A stretch of 64,000 bases of DNA from Xiphydria camelus. Taxonomy: Eukaryota > Arthropoda > Insecta > Hymenoptera > Xiphydriidae. Numbering within the stretch: position 1 is the first letter of the stretch; each line of letters begins with the position of its first letter. The translations under genes were made by a program, and so were the position numbers. The DNA lies in assembly GCA_963678675.1 (NCBI GenBank), contig OY783199.1, positions 20,708,909 to 20,772,908 of the forward strand. Reading direction: 5' to 3'. The notes below the pieces were generated by a model. That model was given only the letters and a program-made list of their open reading frames with translations, was not told the origin of the DNA and did no database searches. Of this stretch, positions 12,285 to 22,764 are shown one piece after another.

Positions 12285-12475
12285 AAATTGAATACATGAA
12301 TCGCTATTATCTCGCTGGACGTGAACTCTTAACCTATATTCATGTACTTAACACTTTTTTGAAGATTACATTTTTATCTACAATACAGTCCGATATCGGC
12401 ATGGCACAAAAGTTCACATTTAATGAAATAATAGAGATCAAAGTTTCTTCGCTGGCGAGCAAGATTCAAATTAGA
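12285..12475. repeat. CGAGATAATCG-family MITE copy
   Basis: The left arm has CGCTATTATCTCGCTGGACG, the right arm has ATAATAGAGATCAAAGTTTC and GCTGGCGAGCAAG. The core TTTTTTGAAGATTACATTTT matches the copy at 30379-30586. Confidence 0.6.
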
Positions 12476-12544
12476 CGATATCAATTTAGCCAACGTCTTC
12501 ATCGCGCAGTCTACAGATTTTAGGAAACTGTAAAGAAACACGGT

Positions 12545-12860
12545 CGTAGTGTAGCATAAAAAAATATTCATATTTTTTAATTCAATTTGTAATATTCAAT
12601 GTCACACAGAAAATAAAGTATCCGAAAAAATAATTATTCACTGAGTTATGAATGCGCTTTTCTCTACAATATTATTACGTCATCGAAAAGCCATAAGAGA
12701 CACCTCTATGTCAGTCAAGTAACGAGTGCGAGAGACAGATAGACTTACAATACTATTTATGACGTATGCTGCATTTTTAAATATCGTTTTCTAGCCTTTA
12801 TAAGGCCGAAAATAAAAAATGAAAAAAATACGATGTAGATAAATTTTTGTCCTGATTTTC
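12545..12860 (+). repeat. ~340 bp dispersed repeat (AACCGAATT family), copy 1
   Basis: This contains, in order, the family blocks TTCAATTTGTAATATTCAAT, AAAAAATAATTATTCACTGA, TTTCTCTACAATATTATTAC, AACGAGTGCGAGAGA, TATGACGTATGCTGCATTT and AAGGCCGAAAATAAAAAATG. Four further copies are at 19087-19440 (minus), 20690-20955 (plus), 24790-25145 (plus) and 48815-49130 (minus). No coding capacity; class unknown. Confidence 0.7.
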
Positions 12861-13223
12861 CTGATTTATTTTCTACTACTAAAGATATTAGTTTTCCTCG
12901 GCGTATCTCCTACCTCATCAAACTCCAGACTCTGTCCAACGCTCTTTTGAAAAGAAAAAAAACGACGGCAAGACGGCTGCAACACTAAAAGCCCCGGCGA
13001 GAGTCTCGTATCGCGTTCAGCGTTACTTCTATCGCATCCTTATTTAATCAAAGCCGATCGTGTACTCGCACTGCAAACACCCGGGTGTGTACTCCCGATG
13101 CTATCTACCAACGTAACACGCCACCCGGCTGCTCGGTACAATCGGCGCGCTCGTAAATTATACCTGCGCGCAACGCGCGCTTCGCGTTTACGCCTACGTA
13201 GGTGCATACGCGGATGTACAGTA
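12861..13223. other. Non-coding tract, CpG-rich at its right end
   Basis: No gene was recognised. The sequence at 13080-13220 is CpG-rich with complementary shadow frames on both strands, and it continues in character at 14133-14470 on the other side of the transposon at 13224-14130, which was therefore inserted into a CpG-rich block. Confidence 0.4.
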
Positions 13224-14130
13224 GAGGAAAGTGTCCAAATATGGGGTACTTTTTTTAAAAACACTATAATAAAAAAATGTAGTGACTTTTAAACACTATT
13301 TCTAAATTTTGCGTTTCCTTGAACACTTTTTAAGCATTTAATAAGAAGAAACAGGTTTTTAAAAAAATGCAGAAGAAAATATGCAGCATTGAAACAAAGT
13401 TTCACTACCCCATATTAGGAGCATACGTTATCCTAATGTGGGGTACACTATGTTAACACGTAAAATTTGAAAATAACTGAAATTAATTTGGATTTTTTGT
13501 ATAAGAACTATTTATTTATGGACATGAAATATATGAAAACTACATCTAACAAAAGATTTTTATCTTATGAACCAAAAAAGGTACTTATCTAAGAAGAACA
13601 CAAAACAAATTTATTTACTAGCGCAAAAGTCACAAATATACCGGCTTTTTTCACAACAAGCACATTCAACGTGATTCCATATGAAGCAGCCTTGACACAT
13701 CACCCATCCTTCGCCTTTGGGGTACCCCAAATTAGGAATTGATAGGAACCCCATATTAGGAGCAAATTAGATTTTTAGGAGGGGCGACTATTTGCAAAAA
13801 ATGTGGTGCTCTTTTAAAAAACAAAATCATTTCCATAAACTACGCAAAATTTTATATGGAGAATGATATTATTAAAACTTTAAAAACTCAGCTTTAAGTC
13901 TCCTTAAACATTCAAAATGCAACACGACTAGAAAACTTTCCTTGCAACACAAAATTATTATAACCTCAAACGTCAAAACAGAACACATGTTTGCTCCAAA
14001 AAGAGAATGGGCGCTTTCTGGCAAGTCGGTGATTAGTATGCAATGTACAAAGTAGACGTCGGAACTAATACTTGCACAAAAATTAACTACCCCATATTAG
14101 GAATTATCCTCATATTAGGGCACTTTCCTC
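13224..14130 (-). mobile_element. Relic of a TA-flanked, pogo-like DNA transposon
   Basis: The 907 bp element has termini GAGGAAAGTG(T/C)CC in inverted orientation and TA at both flanks (13222-13223 and 14131-14132), as in the Tc1/mariner/pogo superfamily. The motif CCCCATATTAGGA or close variants recurs near both ends and in the interior, possible transposase-binding sites. The minus strand keeps the last part of a coding frame with a PHD-like Cys/His cluster (separate entry). The rest of the transposase is missing. Confidence 0.75.
13611..13715 (-). pseudogene. Transposase C-terminal remnant with PHD-like zinc cluster
   Basis: About 34 codons on the minus strand end at a TAA stop (13611-13613). 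They encode a cluster with the pattern W-V-x-C-x2-C-x5-H-x2-C-x2-C-x7-C-x2-C, including GCFIWNHVECACC. C-terminal tails with this W-x2-C-x2-C ... W-x-H-x2-C ... Y-x-C-x2-C layout are common on insect pogo/jerky-type DDE transposases. Upstream sequence inside the element gives no long frame, so this is a truncated remnant. The pogo assignment is inference from the tail, the TA duplication and the inverted repeats. A host PHD protein fragment is the alternative. Confidence 0.55.
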
Positions 14131-14675
14131 TACGTGTGGCACGCCGTGCGCGCGAGGAGCCTGTAGCGGCGCGGCGGGAAAGTCGAGGAAAAGCTGTCGG
14201 CTGGCGATCTCGTCGCGGCGCGCGCCGTGCACGGCAGAAATTTTCTCAAGCGGGATCGAGGGGGCCACTCCGTTTCCGCGAGTTACTCCGTCTCGCGAGA
14301 AGTGCGCGACGTGCGGGCTGATAATCGCGTTAACTAATTGCTCCATGCTCGTTAGCGCGGCGCGGTCGGCTCGATAAGTGGGTCCCGACTCGTAAATGAG
14401 ATTACACGTGCGCTCTCGTACAGCCCCACGGCGAGTCACGGAGCGCGTATAGAGGCCGGGTTCGATTTTGCCCTCGATTCGGATCGGGACGCGTGATCTA
14501 GCGATGATCGGGGACTGGCAATTTATTCGGCCCGAATATACGAGTATAATACTTCGCGCGACATGTAATCTGATTGCGTATCTTCATTGCACACTATTAA
14601 ACGTGTACGAAAAGCAGCGCTACCGATATAATTTCTTACAATTAGCAAAACTGGGATGTTAAATTTGTCATACGC
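14131..14675. other. CpG-rich block then unremarkable sequence
   Basis: From 14133 to about 14540 the sequence is CpG-rich, with overlapping arginine-rich shadow frames on both strands and no recognisable protein. It appears continuous with 13080-13221 across the transposon. A promoter or CpG island is possible; no start site motif was identified. Confidence 0.35.
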
Positions 14676-14905
14676 TGTAGAAAAAATTTATATTTTTAAT
14701 ATATTTTTATATAAAGCTTTTTTCCAGTAAGTACATGATTATGAAAACTAATATATTCCGTAATTATGAAAATAATCTTATGAAATTTCCTTTATAAATT
14801 TCATAACGAAGTATATTAATTTTCATAATCACATATTGGATAAAAGCTTTATATGTAATTATGTTAAACTTAATATGTACAATTTTGTTTACCTTTATCC
14901 ACGAA
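14676..14905. mobile_element. AT-rich CACTG-type MITE copy
   Basis: This is a copy of the AT-rich family, with ATATAAAGCTTTTTTCCAGT, TTTCATAACGAAGTATATTA, ATTGGATAAAAGCTTTATAT and an inverted-repeat layout (left GTAGAAAAAATTTATATT, right TTAATATGTACAATTTTG). Termini are slightly degraded. Confidence 0.6.
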
Positions 14906-15403
14906 AATAAATTTTAATCGGTCCTATCAAATTATTTAGGTACGTGCCGCTATCGTGTTTTTTTTTTAATTTTATAGTCTAAAAATGTATTATTCAATTT
15001 AGAAAATCGCAAGCGATGAGCATAATGACTGACGCGATTTCAAATAAATTTGACAGGCACCACTAATTCGAGCAATATTACATTTATCGTGTACTTACAA
15101 CAAATTCGGACACGCTAACGCTCCGTAAATTATGCCGCCAAATCCAATACAGTGTATTACTATTGGAATTAGCAAAAATCAGCTCAGTAAATTTATTGAA
15201 TAATCTGATATGTACGGCGAACTGATGATGTCATGACGAAACTATTCTTAAGAAAGCAGCGCGTAGAGGGTCTGCTTTTCAATATCGTATGAATGTTTAT
15301 ATGAAACGATATACACCTAGAGAGAGAGAGAGAGAGAGAGAAAGAACTAAGGACCAAGTGTATTAGAAGTCTTTCTTTATGAGTTAGTCTCTCGGAGCTC
15401 TTC
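14906..15403. other. Non-coding tract with AG microsatellite
   Basis: No gene was recognised. A pure AG dinucleotide run lies at about 15319-15341. The tract ends at the TAA duplication of the Harbinger-like element. Confidence 0.5.
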
Positions 15404-15406
15404 TAA

Positions 15407-17507
15407 AGGTGCCGGTAAACACGCGGGGTTCGGCGAGTCCCGAGCAATGCTCGCCGATGTCAACGAGGCTTTAAGGTCGAGCCCGAACATTCGGATTTTG
15501 GCGAATACCGAGCGACCGCTCGGTGACCACCGAGGGACAGCTCTACCCGGCGAAGACCGAGTAGTCTGAACTCGGAAGGTCGGTTCTTACCTGAGGCTTA
15601 TAAATAAATGCAAACTTCTTCAATGTTCTTAAAATGCATGTGAGTTTGGGAGTTATTTGCAAAAGTCGAGAGAGCATCCTGAACGAATACTTCGGATGCA
15701 GCGTTTACACAGTGCTTCTTTAGTTATAACTGAACGTTATTCCCATACGCATCGATGTAATATTACAAGTACATTTTTTCAACTTTTATAATAGCAGTGT
15801 TCCATCGCACCTTAAGCGGACGTCTATATCGGTTCTTACCGTTCATTATTATCGCGATAATTAAATTTAGAGTTAATCCCGCCATCCGTCGCAATGGCGA
15901 GACGAGTGGTATGTTTCGATGAATCTAGGCTGTTATTGAGCTTGCAGCCCCGTCAATCTTTCCTTGAAGAGGATTATAATTATCAAACCGGTTGTCAGCT
16001 GAGAATAATCTTCTGGGTACTAAAAGTGAAAGAGTTGAAAAATCAGAGAAAAATTGCATCGATCAAAAAAAAACTTTTTTAAATAATTTTATTTGCAATT
16101 GATTTAAACAAATGACGTATTTTCATAGCTGGCCACTTTTTAAAAATCTGAAAAAAAGCAAGCATATACTTTGATATCCTCTCTTTAACGGCAAATAAAC
16201 AAAAATAACGACACTTTAAAATTGACGACACAAAAATTAATTGAAGTTGACGCCGCGTCGGCCTCGCCGCGTCGGCCCCACCGCTAGCGTGTCGCCAAGC
16301 CAGTCGAACCCACCGACCGTTGGCTGGTGGCGGGGCCGACGTGCCAATTCCGACGCGGCGTCAACTTCAATTAATTTTTGTGTCGTCAATTTTAAAGTGT
16401 CGTTATTTTTGTTTGTTTGTCGTTAAGGAGAGGATATCAAAGTATATGCTTGCTTTTTTTCAGATTTTTAAAAAGTGGCCAGCTATGAAAATACGTCATT
16501 TGTTTAAATCAAGTGCAAATAAAATTATTAAAAAAAATTTTTTTTTGATCGATGCAATTTTTCTCTGGTTTTTCAACTCTTTCACTTTCAGTACCCAAAA
16601 GATTATTCTCAGCCGACAACCGGTTTGATAATTATAATTTAATGAAAAAAAAGCAGCGTTATTTTTCAAGTGGCTGTAAAACCAACAATTTTCAAAATTT
16701 TGAAAAATTCTTCGAGATACGGTTAAACATCGACAAAGACTACAATATATCCAAATTTGAGCAAAATCCGAAATGTTACTCCAAAAAGTGTCCGATTTGG
16801 TATGGAATGACCCGCACTGCATATGATCGAAAGGAACGAAACTGAAGAAAATTGTTATATCAAGTCCTTCAACCAAAATCCCGGCCGACTGCAAAGATTT
16901 TTTTTCTTCTCAAAACAAACTGCAACCTGTTCAATTTCTCTGCACGTATGCTCCAACTTTTTAAAAAATCAATGCTGTATCATCAATAGCAGTATCTATT
17001 TGAATGGGTATTGCGAGAAACGGTTCATTACCATTCGTCCGACTCGGGAAAGGTGGGGGACTGCGAACTCATTAGTAGTCTAGATTCGCGGATACAGACC
17101 GCCTGCCTTGTTATTGTGACCGACGGTGGGATTAACTCTAGATTGGCGATTATAATGAAGTGGGGTGTGTTTACGACTGCTCGTCTCCTTTGATGTGCCA
17201 CGAAAGACCGACAAACTACGGGAACGGCGAATACTTGGACGAGCACGACATTCGGCCATCGGCGAGTAGCGAGCAACCCGTGTACACACTCGGGATTCGC
17301 CGAGCAGTCGCTCGGTGTTCGCCGAGTACCGAGTGTCTACCCACCCTGTTTGATAACGGGAACCAAGCGAACAATACATTTGGCCATCGGCAAACAGCGA
17401 GCAACCCGTGTACACACGCGGCATTCGCCGAGCTTTCGCTTAAAGCCTCGTTGACATCGGCGAGCATTGCTCGGGACTCGCCGAACCTCGCGTGTTTACC
17501 GGCACCT
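15407..17507. mobile_element. Harbinger-like element with long inverted repeats and TAA duplication
   Basis: This 2101 bp element has near-identical inverted repeats of about 65 bp, starting AGGTGCCGGTAAACACGCG at each end, and a TAA duplication at 15404-15406 and 17508-17510. The ends are built from motifs such as CGGCGAG and GCTCGG repeated many times, including a degenerate direct repeat of ~128 bp (GGCCATCGGC at 17254 and 17382). The centre is a ~670 bp hairpin (separate entry). No transposase frame was recognised, so it is non-autonomous. The three-base TAA duplication favours PIF/Harbinger. Confidence 0.75.
15973..16638. repeat. Very long near-perfect hairpin inside the Harbinger-like element
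   Basis: Arms of about 285 bp (15973-16261 and 16350-16638) are close reverse complements. The left arm starts ATTATAATTATCAAACCGG and the right arm ends CCGGTTTGATAATTATAAT. Both carry matching TTGATATCCTCTC/GAGAGGATATCAA and the GC-rich inner end CGCCGCGTCGG/CCGACGCGGCG. The spacer is under 100 bp and GC-rich, with its own shorter inverted pair. If transcribed it would form a long double-stranded RNA. Confidence 0.85.
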
Positions 17508-17559
17508 TAAGAGTAAAGACGTTAGTCACGCGTTTGGTAATAAAATTATAACTTCTCCA

Positions 17560-17770
17560 CTCAACTACAGTGTTTTATTTAATGCTTTACATATCACCTG
17601 GCTTCCATCCTAATCAATAATTACAGCGTCGTATCTATTGAGTTATTACGAACCATGTGACACAAATAGCGTATTTTCGATTTTTCACTTTTAAAAAGTA
17701 TTCAGTTTTATTCAAGGCACACTAGTTCAGCCGACATGGTTGCTCAATGAGAGTTCGATGTTTGTCGAAT
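17560..17770. repeat. Dispersed repeat shared with 38490-38720
   Basis: The segment containing ATTTTCGATTTTTCACTTTT, GGCACACTAGTTCAG and ATGGTTGCTCAATGA is found as its approximate reverse complement at 38510-38600 (TGAGCAACCACATTTGTTGA, GAACTAGTGTGCCATG). Similarity continues toward the GTGTCAC and TAATAACTC blocks. Element class unknown. Confidence 0.55.
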
Positions 17771-18545
17771 GACATTATATATTAACAAATAAGGATCGAA
17801 TACTGACTGAGCGATTTTCATCTCATGAATCAGTGCACCCTGACTAACTATTACCTGAAGAATTCCCATGAGCTATTTTCAAAATCCCCAGAATTGAAAA
17901 ACGTCCCTTAAATAGGTATAGTGTCCGATTCGAAAGGTTTGCTGAATAAAAGAAAACTTCCTGTAACGGGAAATTGATCTGAAAAGTTGAGCTCTTCCGG
18001 GTGCTCCCACTCGCGTAGGCTATATCCCTCCTTTCCTTTCTACCCCGCGCGGAGAAATGACAAAAAAAATGCCCTCAGCTTTAGCGGGCCAGAGTCAGAA
18101 TAGTCTGAATTGAGTTCACCGCCGCGGCGCGGAGGTGCTTGCAGATTGTACTGAAATCGCGAGTCACGGGAGTTTCCACCGGCGTAACCGGACCGTCCTC
18201 GGCCAAATCCGCCGCGATAACGATGGTCGCGTACGGTAACGAGGCTTCCCCGGTGAGGATCCGGTTGCCGCTGTTTCTGGTTCCCCCGCACCCTGACCTA
18301 GAGGGTCGCCCTGCTGGAGCGTCAAGCTAGCGTCGACTTTATCTCAGACCTTCCCGAGGCAGAAAGTTGCGGTAACCAAGTACCCTGCGCACGTGTGCCC
18401 CTACTGCTAGGTTGACTCTGGCCACGACCTTTTCCATCATCGGGCGAGTGCTCGAAATTAATTTCCATCGTGCTAAGGTAACAATCAACGAAGGAGGCGA
18501 AGAAAAATCGTGAAAAATCAAGAGGAAATGATTTTCGAGAAAATC

Positions 18546-18618
18546 CGTTCCTCGCCGGGAATCGAACCCGAGTCGCCGGCATTGTAAGCAAAGACGCTAC
18601 CAACTGCGCAGCCGACGA
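18546..18618 (-). other. tRNA-like sequence (tRNA pseudogene or SINE head)
   Basis: On the minus strand an A-box-like TGCGCAGTTGG lies in a D-arm-like fold, and a canonical B box GGTTCGATTCC lies in a T-arm with TCGGG/CCCGG. The acceptor ends do not pair, and the anticodon stem pairs poorly, so a functional tRNA is unlikely. A tRNA-derived SINE head or tRNA pseudogene fits better. Confidence 0.45.
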
Positions 18619-19086
18619 CTATGTATCGTCGAAACGTCGGAGCCTTGTATTTAGCAAATGTGACTCCGAAAAGGAAACAAAGGAAAGGAAAAGGAATAGT
18701 TTCGTGCCTCCCAGGCATACTGTCAAACGTACGAATATGTATTACATGTATACAGAGAGCAGCGTCATCAAACTGGTTTCTTGGTAGAACTGGGATGCTA
18801 AATTCTCTATATATATACAAGCACAATACCAACAAATGCTACGGTTATAAAGGTACATAACTAGCGTACGTATGCACGGAATGAGCGCGTACAGGTTGCA
18901 TTGCGTTTTCAAGTGTTATTATGTATATCGAAGCAAATGAAAAGCGTTATGTATTTTAAAATGACACCCCCCCCCCCCCCCCCCCAATCGTTTTAAGTTG
19001 GCCCTCACTCTTACGGACGCGTATGTACTATAGAGGACTGCCAAATTATGTAGTTAAGTTTCTAGGTAAAATTGCCAACTTGTTAA

Positions 19087-19440
19087 GCAATAATTCGGTT
19101 TTCTCGCTTACTTTTTTTTCAGAAATTTGAAAAACCGACGAAATTATTTACGTCTGCATTTTTCAATGTTTTATTTCCGGCCTTATTTAAGCTGGAAAAC
19201 AATATTTTCAAGAGGAATAACGTCATCGTCTTGCGAGACTATCTCTCTCGCATTCGTTACTTGGCATAAGTGCGTCTCTCTGATTTTCCAGTAACATTTA
19301 CAATCGTTTAGAGAAACGCAGTTATAACTTCGAGAGAATAATTATTTTTTCGAGCATTTTCTTTTTCATGCGATATCGAGTATAGGTACAGATTATAAAT
19401 GGAATTTAAATAATATTTTTTATACAAAGACTGAATTAGA
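19087..19440 (-). repeat. ~340 bp dispersed repeat (AACCGAATT family), copy 2
   Basis: This is the reverse-orientation copy, starting AATTCGGTTTTCTCG and running through TTTCCGGCCTTATTTAAGCT, TAACGTCATCGTC, TCGCATTCGTTACTTGGCAT, TTTAGAGAAACGCAGTTATA and AATAATTATTTTTTCGAGCA, in the same block order as the other copies. Confidence 0.7.
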
Positions 19441-20689
19441 AAGATCGCTTTAACTACTATTTCTCATGACTCGTGGTGTAATTTCATCTTCCCACCACAT
19501 GTAGTAGATCGAAGATACACTGAAATAAAAAGTACCGATTCTGCAGCTGACCAAAGCATGTCTAAGAACACTTCCTCTATATTTTGTTCAGTGTATAACC
19601 AGTGTGCAGGATATACCGACGAAGAAGAATTTCTCTCCAACTCTTTCCATTTCCCTTTACAATAATTAATACCTTCCATCATTACCCGGTTTCCTTGTGC
19701 CTCCAGGGCGCTCTACTACAGAATCACATATGTACCTGCATCTCATTTACGCTCAATTTCACAGCGTCTCAAAGTTCCCACATCATTTCAAACCAACCCC
19801 GCGTGCCACAAGACGACCGAAGGACAAATTCTCCTCGTCGGATGTAACGTCGTACACACGAATGCATTCGCGCCGCGCGTCGCGGCTGATAAAACTTTAA
19901 CGGCGAAACGCCTCCGGAAAACGACGGAATATGCGAGCGGGCGCGGATTACTTTTGGGGAACGGCATCGATAAATCGGCACCGCGGGCAATCGGCACCGC
20001 ACCGTCGCTTTCTCGCGGAAACCGAGGATTTTACGAACTATCGGGGCAAATGCATAAATAACGGTGGTCGAGCGCGAACGAGCACGGAGGAGAGGCGAGA
20101 AAGAGCGAGGGACAGAGACAGAGGGAAGGAGACGAACGAGTGGGTGGAGGGAAGAGCGACGTTCGCGATGGAGAAGCGAATGGAAATCCGATGCACGGCG
20201 GGTATCCAACGTATAATTTAACAACGTATTTGGCGTACCGTGAAGACCGCGGCGCGTAACCTCCGTCTACCTCCTCCCTCGCTTTCCGTACGAATGAACG
20301 ATCCTCGAGAAGCGACGGCAAAGCTACATAATATTATATCTATATGCACGTTGAGCGAGCTACGCGATTCAATTATTTATAACTTCTCCTCCCGGCATTT
20401 CCGGACGTTGATAAATATTAAATGCCTCCCGCGGATGCGTCTTTGAGTACGAGAAAAATTGTAGGTACGTTCGCGAATTGCTTGGGAAGAATTGAAATAA
20501 AAGCCCACATTTAGGTTAAAGATCTACGAGTAGAATCGATTAAATATAAAATAACGTAATAAATATAAAATGAGCGTAGAAGGTATACAGATATTTAGTC
20601 ACATCCACGAATATTTTATGTGTTATGCTAAATATTTATGGATTATATTTAGATCCGCCGAATTATTCCTCACTGCAATTCGGACTTCT
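19441..20689. other. Non-coding tract, CpG-rich from 19790 to 20300
   Basis: Overlapping frames of up to 151 codons occur on both strands in the CpG-rich part but have no recognisable domains and shadow each other. No RNA gene or repeat was identified. A CpG island is possible. Confidence 0.35.
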
Positions 20690-20955
20690 CGTATAAAAGG
20701 GATATTCGTATTTTTAAATTCAATTTGTAATTTGGATACCTACATATTTAATATCACAAGAAAAAGAACATGCGCGAAAAAATAACTATTGGCAAAGTTA
20801 TAAGCGCGTTTCTCTCTACAACGTTGTGACGTTATTAAAACGCAACGAGTGCGAAAGAGATAAGCTCACACGATGACGTAGCTGTATTTCAAAATGTCAC
20901 TTTCCAGTTCAAATAAGAAAGAAAATGAAAAGTTGTAAGAAAACCGAATATATAA
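20690..20955 (+). repeat. ~340 bp dispersed repeat (AACCGAATT family), copy 3
   Basis: This has the family blocks TTTTTAAATTCAATTTGTAA, AAAAAATAACTATTGGCAAA, TTTCTCTCTACAACGTTGTG, CAACGAGTGCGAAAGAGATA, GATGACGTAGCTGTATTTCA and a terminal AAAACCGAATA. Confidence 0.7.
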
Positions 20956-21820
20956 ATATAAAATTTGTATTAGATTTATAAACTGACCTCCCTTACTTTA
21001 CATTTGAAGTAAATCATTTTGTAATTGGAAATTGTATTTGTTTAATTTTTATGTATTGACCTTACCTTTTATGAATAGTAGGTGAATAATTTTTAAATTG
21101 AAAATTTTATTTGCTTGATTTTTATATAATTACGCGTACGAATTAAAAATAATATATTAAATCCAAAGATGGTTTCATGATGAAAGTTTGTAGCTACTAG
21201 AGATGTTAAAAAATTGTCGGCGTTCGGAGCTATGTACTTAAAAAAAAAAGTAACGAGCAAATGAATAACTTATCGTCTCCCCCGACCGCGTCGTTCGAAA
21301 TAAAAGTTACGATCTCTTCCGGCATAACTCGAACGAGGAATGCATCACCGCGGCACCGTATAGGTACACTCGCTAAGCAAGAACCACATAATCGTATCGT
21401 ACTTCATCCATCGATCGACAACGAATTACCGACACGAGATACTTTCGAGTCCGCCGCGGCAAAGGAGCCTCGCGTTCAACGCAAATAATGATTATCGATC
21501 GATTACGCGATTGTGAGATATACGACAGCCGTCGTTTGGATGGACATAAATAGTCGTTTCGCTCGGAGATATCCGTAACGCGATAGAATGTCTGTATAAT
21601 TAGAAGGGTTGAGCCATCTATCATCCCGCTGTATGGAAACACTTATACGAAGATGCTCGCAGGACGGGAGAGCATACCGTAGGCACCCAAATTAACTCGC
21701 GATCGTCATATTATCGTCGCGACAAACGAAAGGAACGCGTTTCCAAGCGAGCCTAATATTAAACTAACCCTTTCAGTCGTGGCTTTTAAAGACTCATTCA
21801 CGTCATTTTTTCGATTTTTA
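20956..21820. other. Non-coding tract, no gene recognised
   Basis: The sequence is mixed AT-rich. The open frames (for example 21261-21488) show no recognisable family. TAACCCTTTCAGTCG near 21764 resembles the terminus of the piggyBac-type element at 22103-22610 but no full copy follows. Confidence 0.35.
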
Positions 21821-21822
21821 TA

Positions 21823-22022
21823 CACTGTACAAAAAATTTGCATTAAATTTAACATAATTGCGTATAAAGCTTTTATCCAAAACGTAATTATAACAATTGT
21901 TATACTTCGTTGTGAAATTTATAAGAGAAATTTCATTAGGAAATATATTAATTTTCATAATAACGCATTGGAAAAAAAGCTTTATAAAAAAATATATTAC
22001 AAATACAATTTCTTTTACAGTG
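21823..22022. mobile_element. AT-rich CACTG-type MITE, intact 200 bp copy
   Basis: The element starts CACTGTACAAAAAATTTGCA and ends TTTCTTTTACAGTG. It is preceded by TA (21821-21822); the right flank reads CA, a possible mutated duplication. Interior hallmarks are ATAAAGCTTTTATCC and its inverted partner GGAAAAAAAGCTTTAT. Confidence 0.75.
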
Positions 22023-22764
22023 CATGCTGTAAACAAAAATTTGCATTAGATTTATCATAATTGTATATAAAATTTTATCCAATACGTCATTACTTCAATT
22101 AACCTTTCAGTAGTCGCTAGCGGACTCTCGCAACAGCATCTGTTAGTGCATGATTGACTGAGTAGGTGGATAGTTTAGTGCTTTGACGAATAATTCGGGA
22201 TTGCGGACTGAGAGTCCGCAGCGACCAGAGTGACGTTACTTTAAATTCTTCGTTTATTTTATATGAGTGATATAAATATTTTCGTGAAAGGGATGCTAGA
22301 GCCATCGATGTTACGGAGTTGAAGGGCTGTTGTACTTAGCTGGAGTATTAAAAAGTAATTATCTGAATGCTGAAGATCTCTGGAAAACGAATGGTACCGG
22401 GATCGTAATATTCACTTACGATGTCGCTACCGATATTGAAAGCGTTTTTTCTTATAAATCTTGTCTGTAATGAAATGTTTTGATTTTTTTTATAGAGTTT
22501 CATTTAAATAAATAGCATCCATGACTCAAAATTACACAGTTTTTTATATTGCGGACTCAGAGTCCGCAGCGGCCACTGGTGTTTCAAAATCTCTAGCGAC
22601 TACTGAAAGGTTAATATATTTTGTTATCAAATTTATAAGGGAAATTTCATAAGGAAATATATTAATTTTCATAATTACGCAGTACATCAATTTTCATAAT
22701 CACGTACATACTGAAAAAAGCTTTATATAAAAGTACATAAAAAAACGCACGTTTTTTTAGTGTG
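22023..22764. mobile_element. Second AT-rich MITE copy interrupted by a piggyBac-type element
   Basis: The first part (22023-22102) and last part (22611-22764) join to the same order of blocks as the copy at 21823-22022: CTGTAAACAAAAATTTGCAT on the left, then ATTTATAAGGGAAATTTCAT, and AAAAAAGCTTTATATAAA on the right. The break is exactly at a TTAA. The two MITE copies are tandem neighbours. Confidence 0.7.
22103..22610. mobile_element. piggyBac-type non-autonomous element with TTAA duplication
   Basis: This 508 bp element starts CCTTTCAGTAGTCGCTAG and ends with CTAGCGACTACTGAAAGG, an inverted repeat of about 18 bp. It is flanked by TTAA on both sides (22099-22102 and 22611-22614), the signature of piggyBac transposition. 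Two internal palindromes of the form GCGGACTC(A/T)GAGTCCGC lie near 22205 and 22552 as subterminal repeats. No transposase is encoded. Confidence 0.8.

Larger units (their letters stand above)
17511..19086. other. Non-coding tract with a dispersed repeat, a tRNA-like sequence and a C run
   Basis: At 17560-17770 lies a dispersed block repeated in inverse orientation near 38490-38720. At 18037-18600 the minus strand has Arg/Gly-rich frames without ATG starts that match no family with certainty. A tRNA-like sequence is at 18546-18618, and 18967-18985 is an uninterrupted run of about 19 C. Nothing else was recognised. Confidence 0.4.

Noticed and set aside
17020..17500. CRISPR-like array from repeated GGCCATCGGC / GTGTACACAC blocks
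   Set aside because: Only two degenerate 128 bp units, inside a transposon in a eukaryotic genome; no regular spacers.
18037..18603. Arg/Gly-rich minus-strand frames resembling an RGG RNA-binding tail
   Set aside because: No ATG start for the RG-rich frame, stops between the pieces, and no confident family match. It may be a decayed retrocopy but this cannot be supported.
18546..18618. Functional tRNA gene
   Set aside because: A and B boxes are present but acceptor and anticodon stems do not pair.
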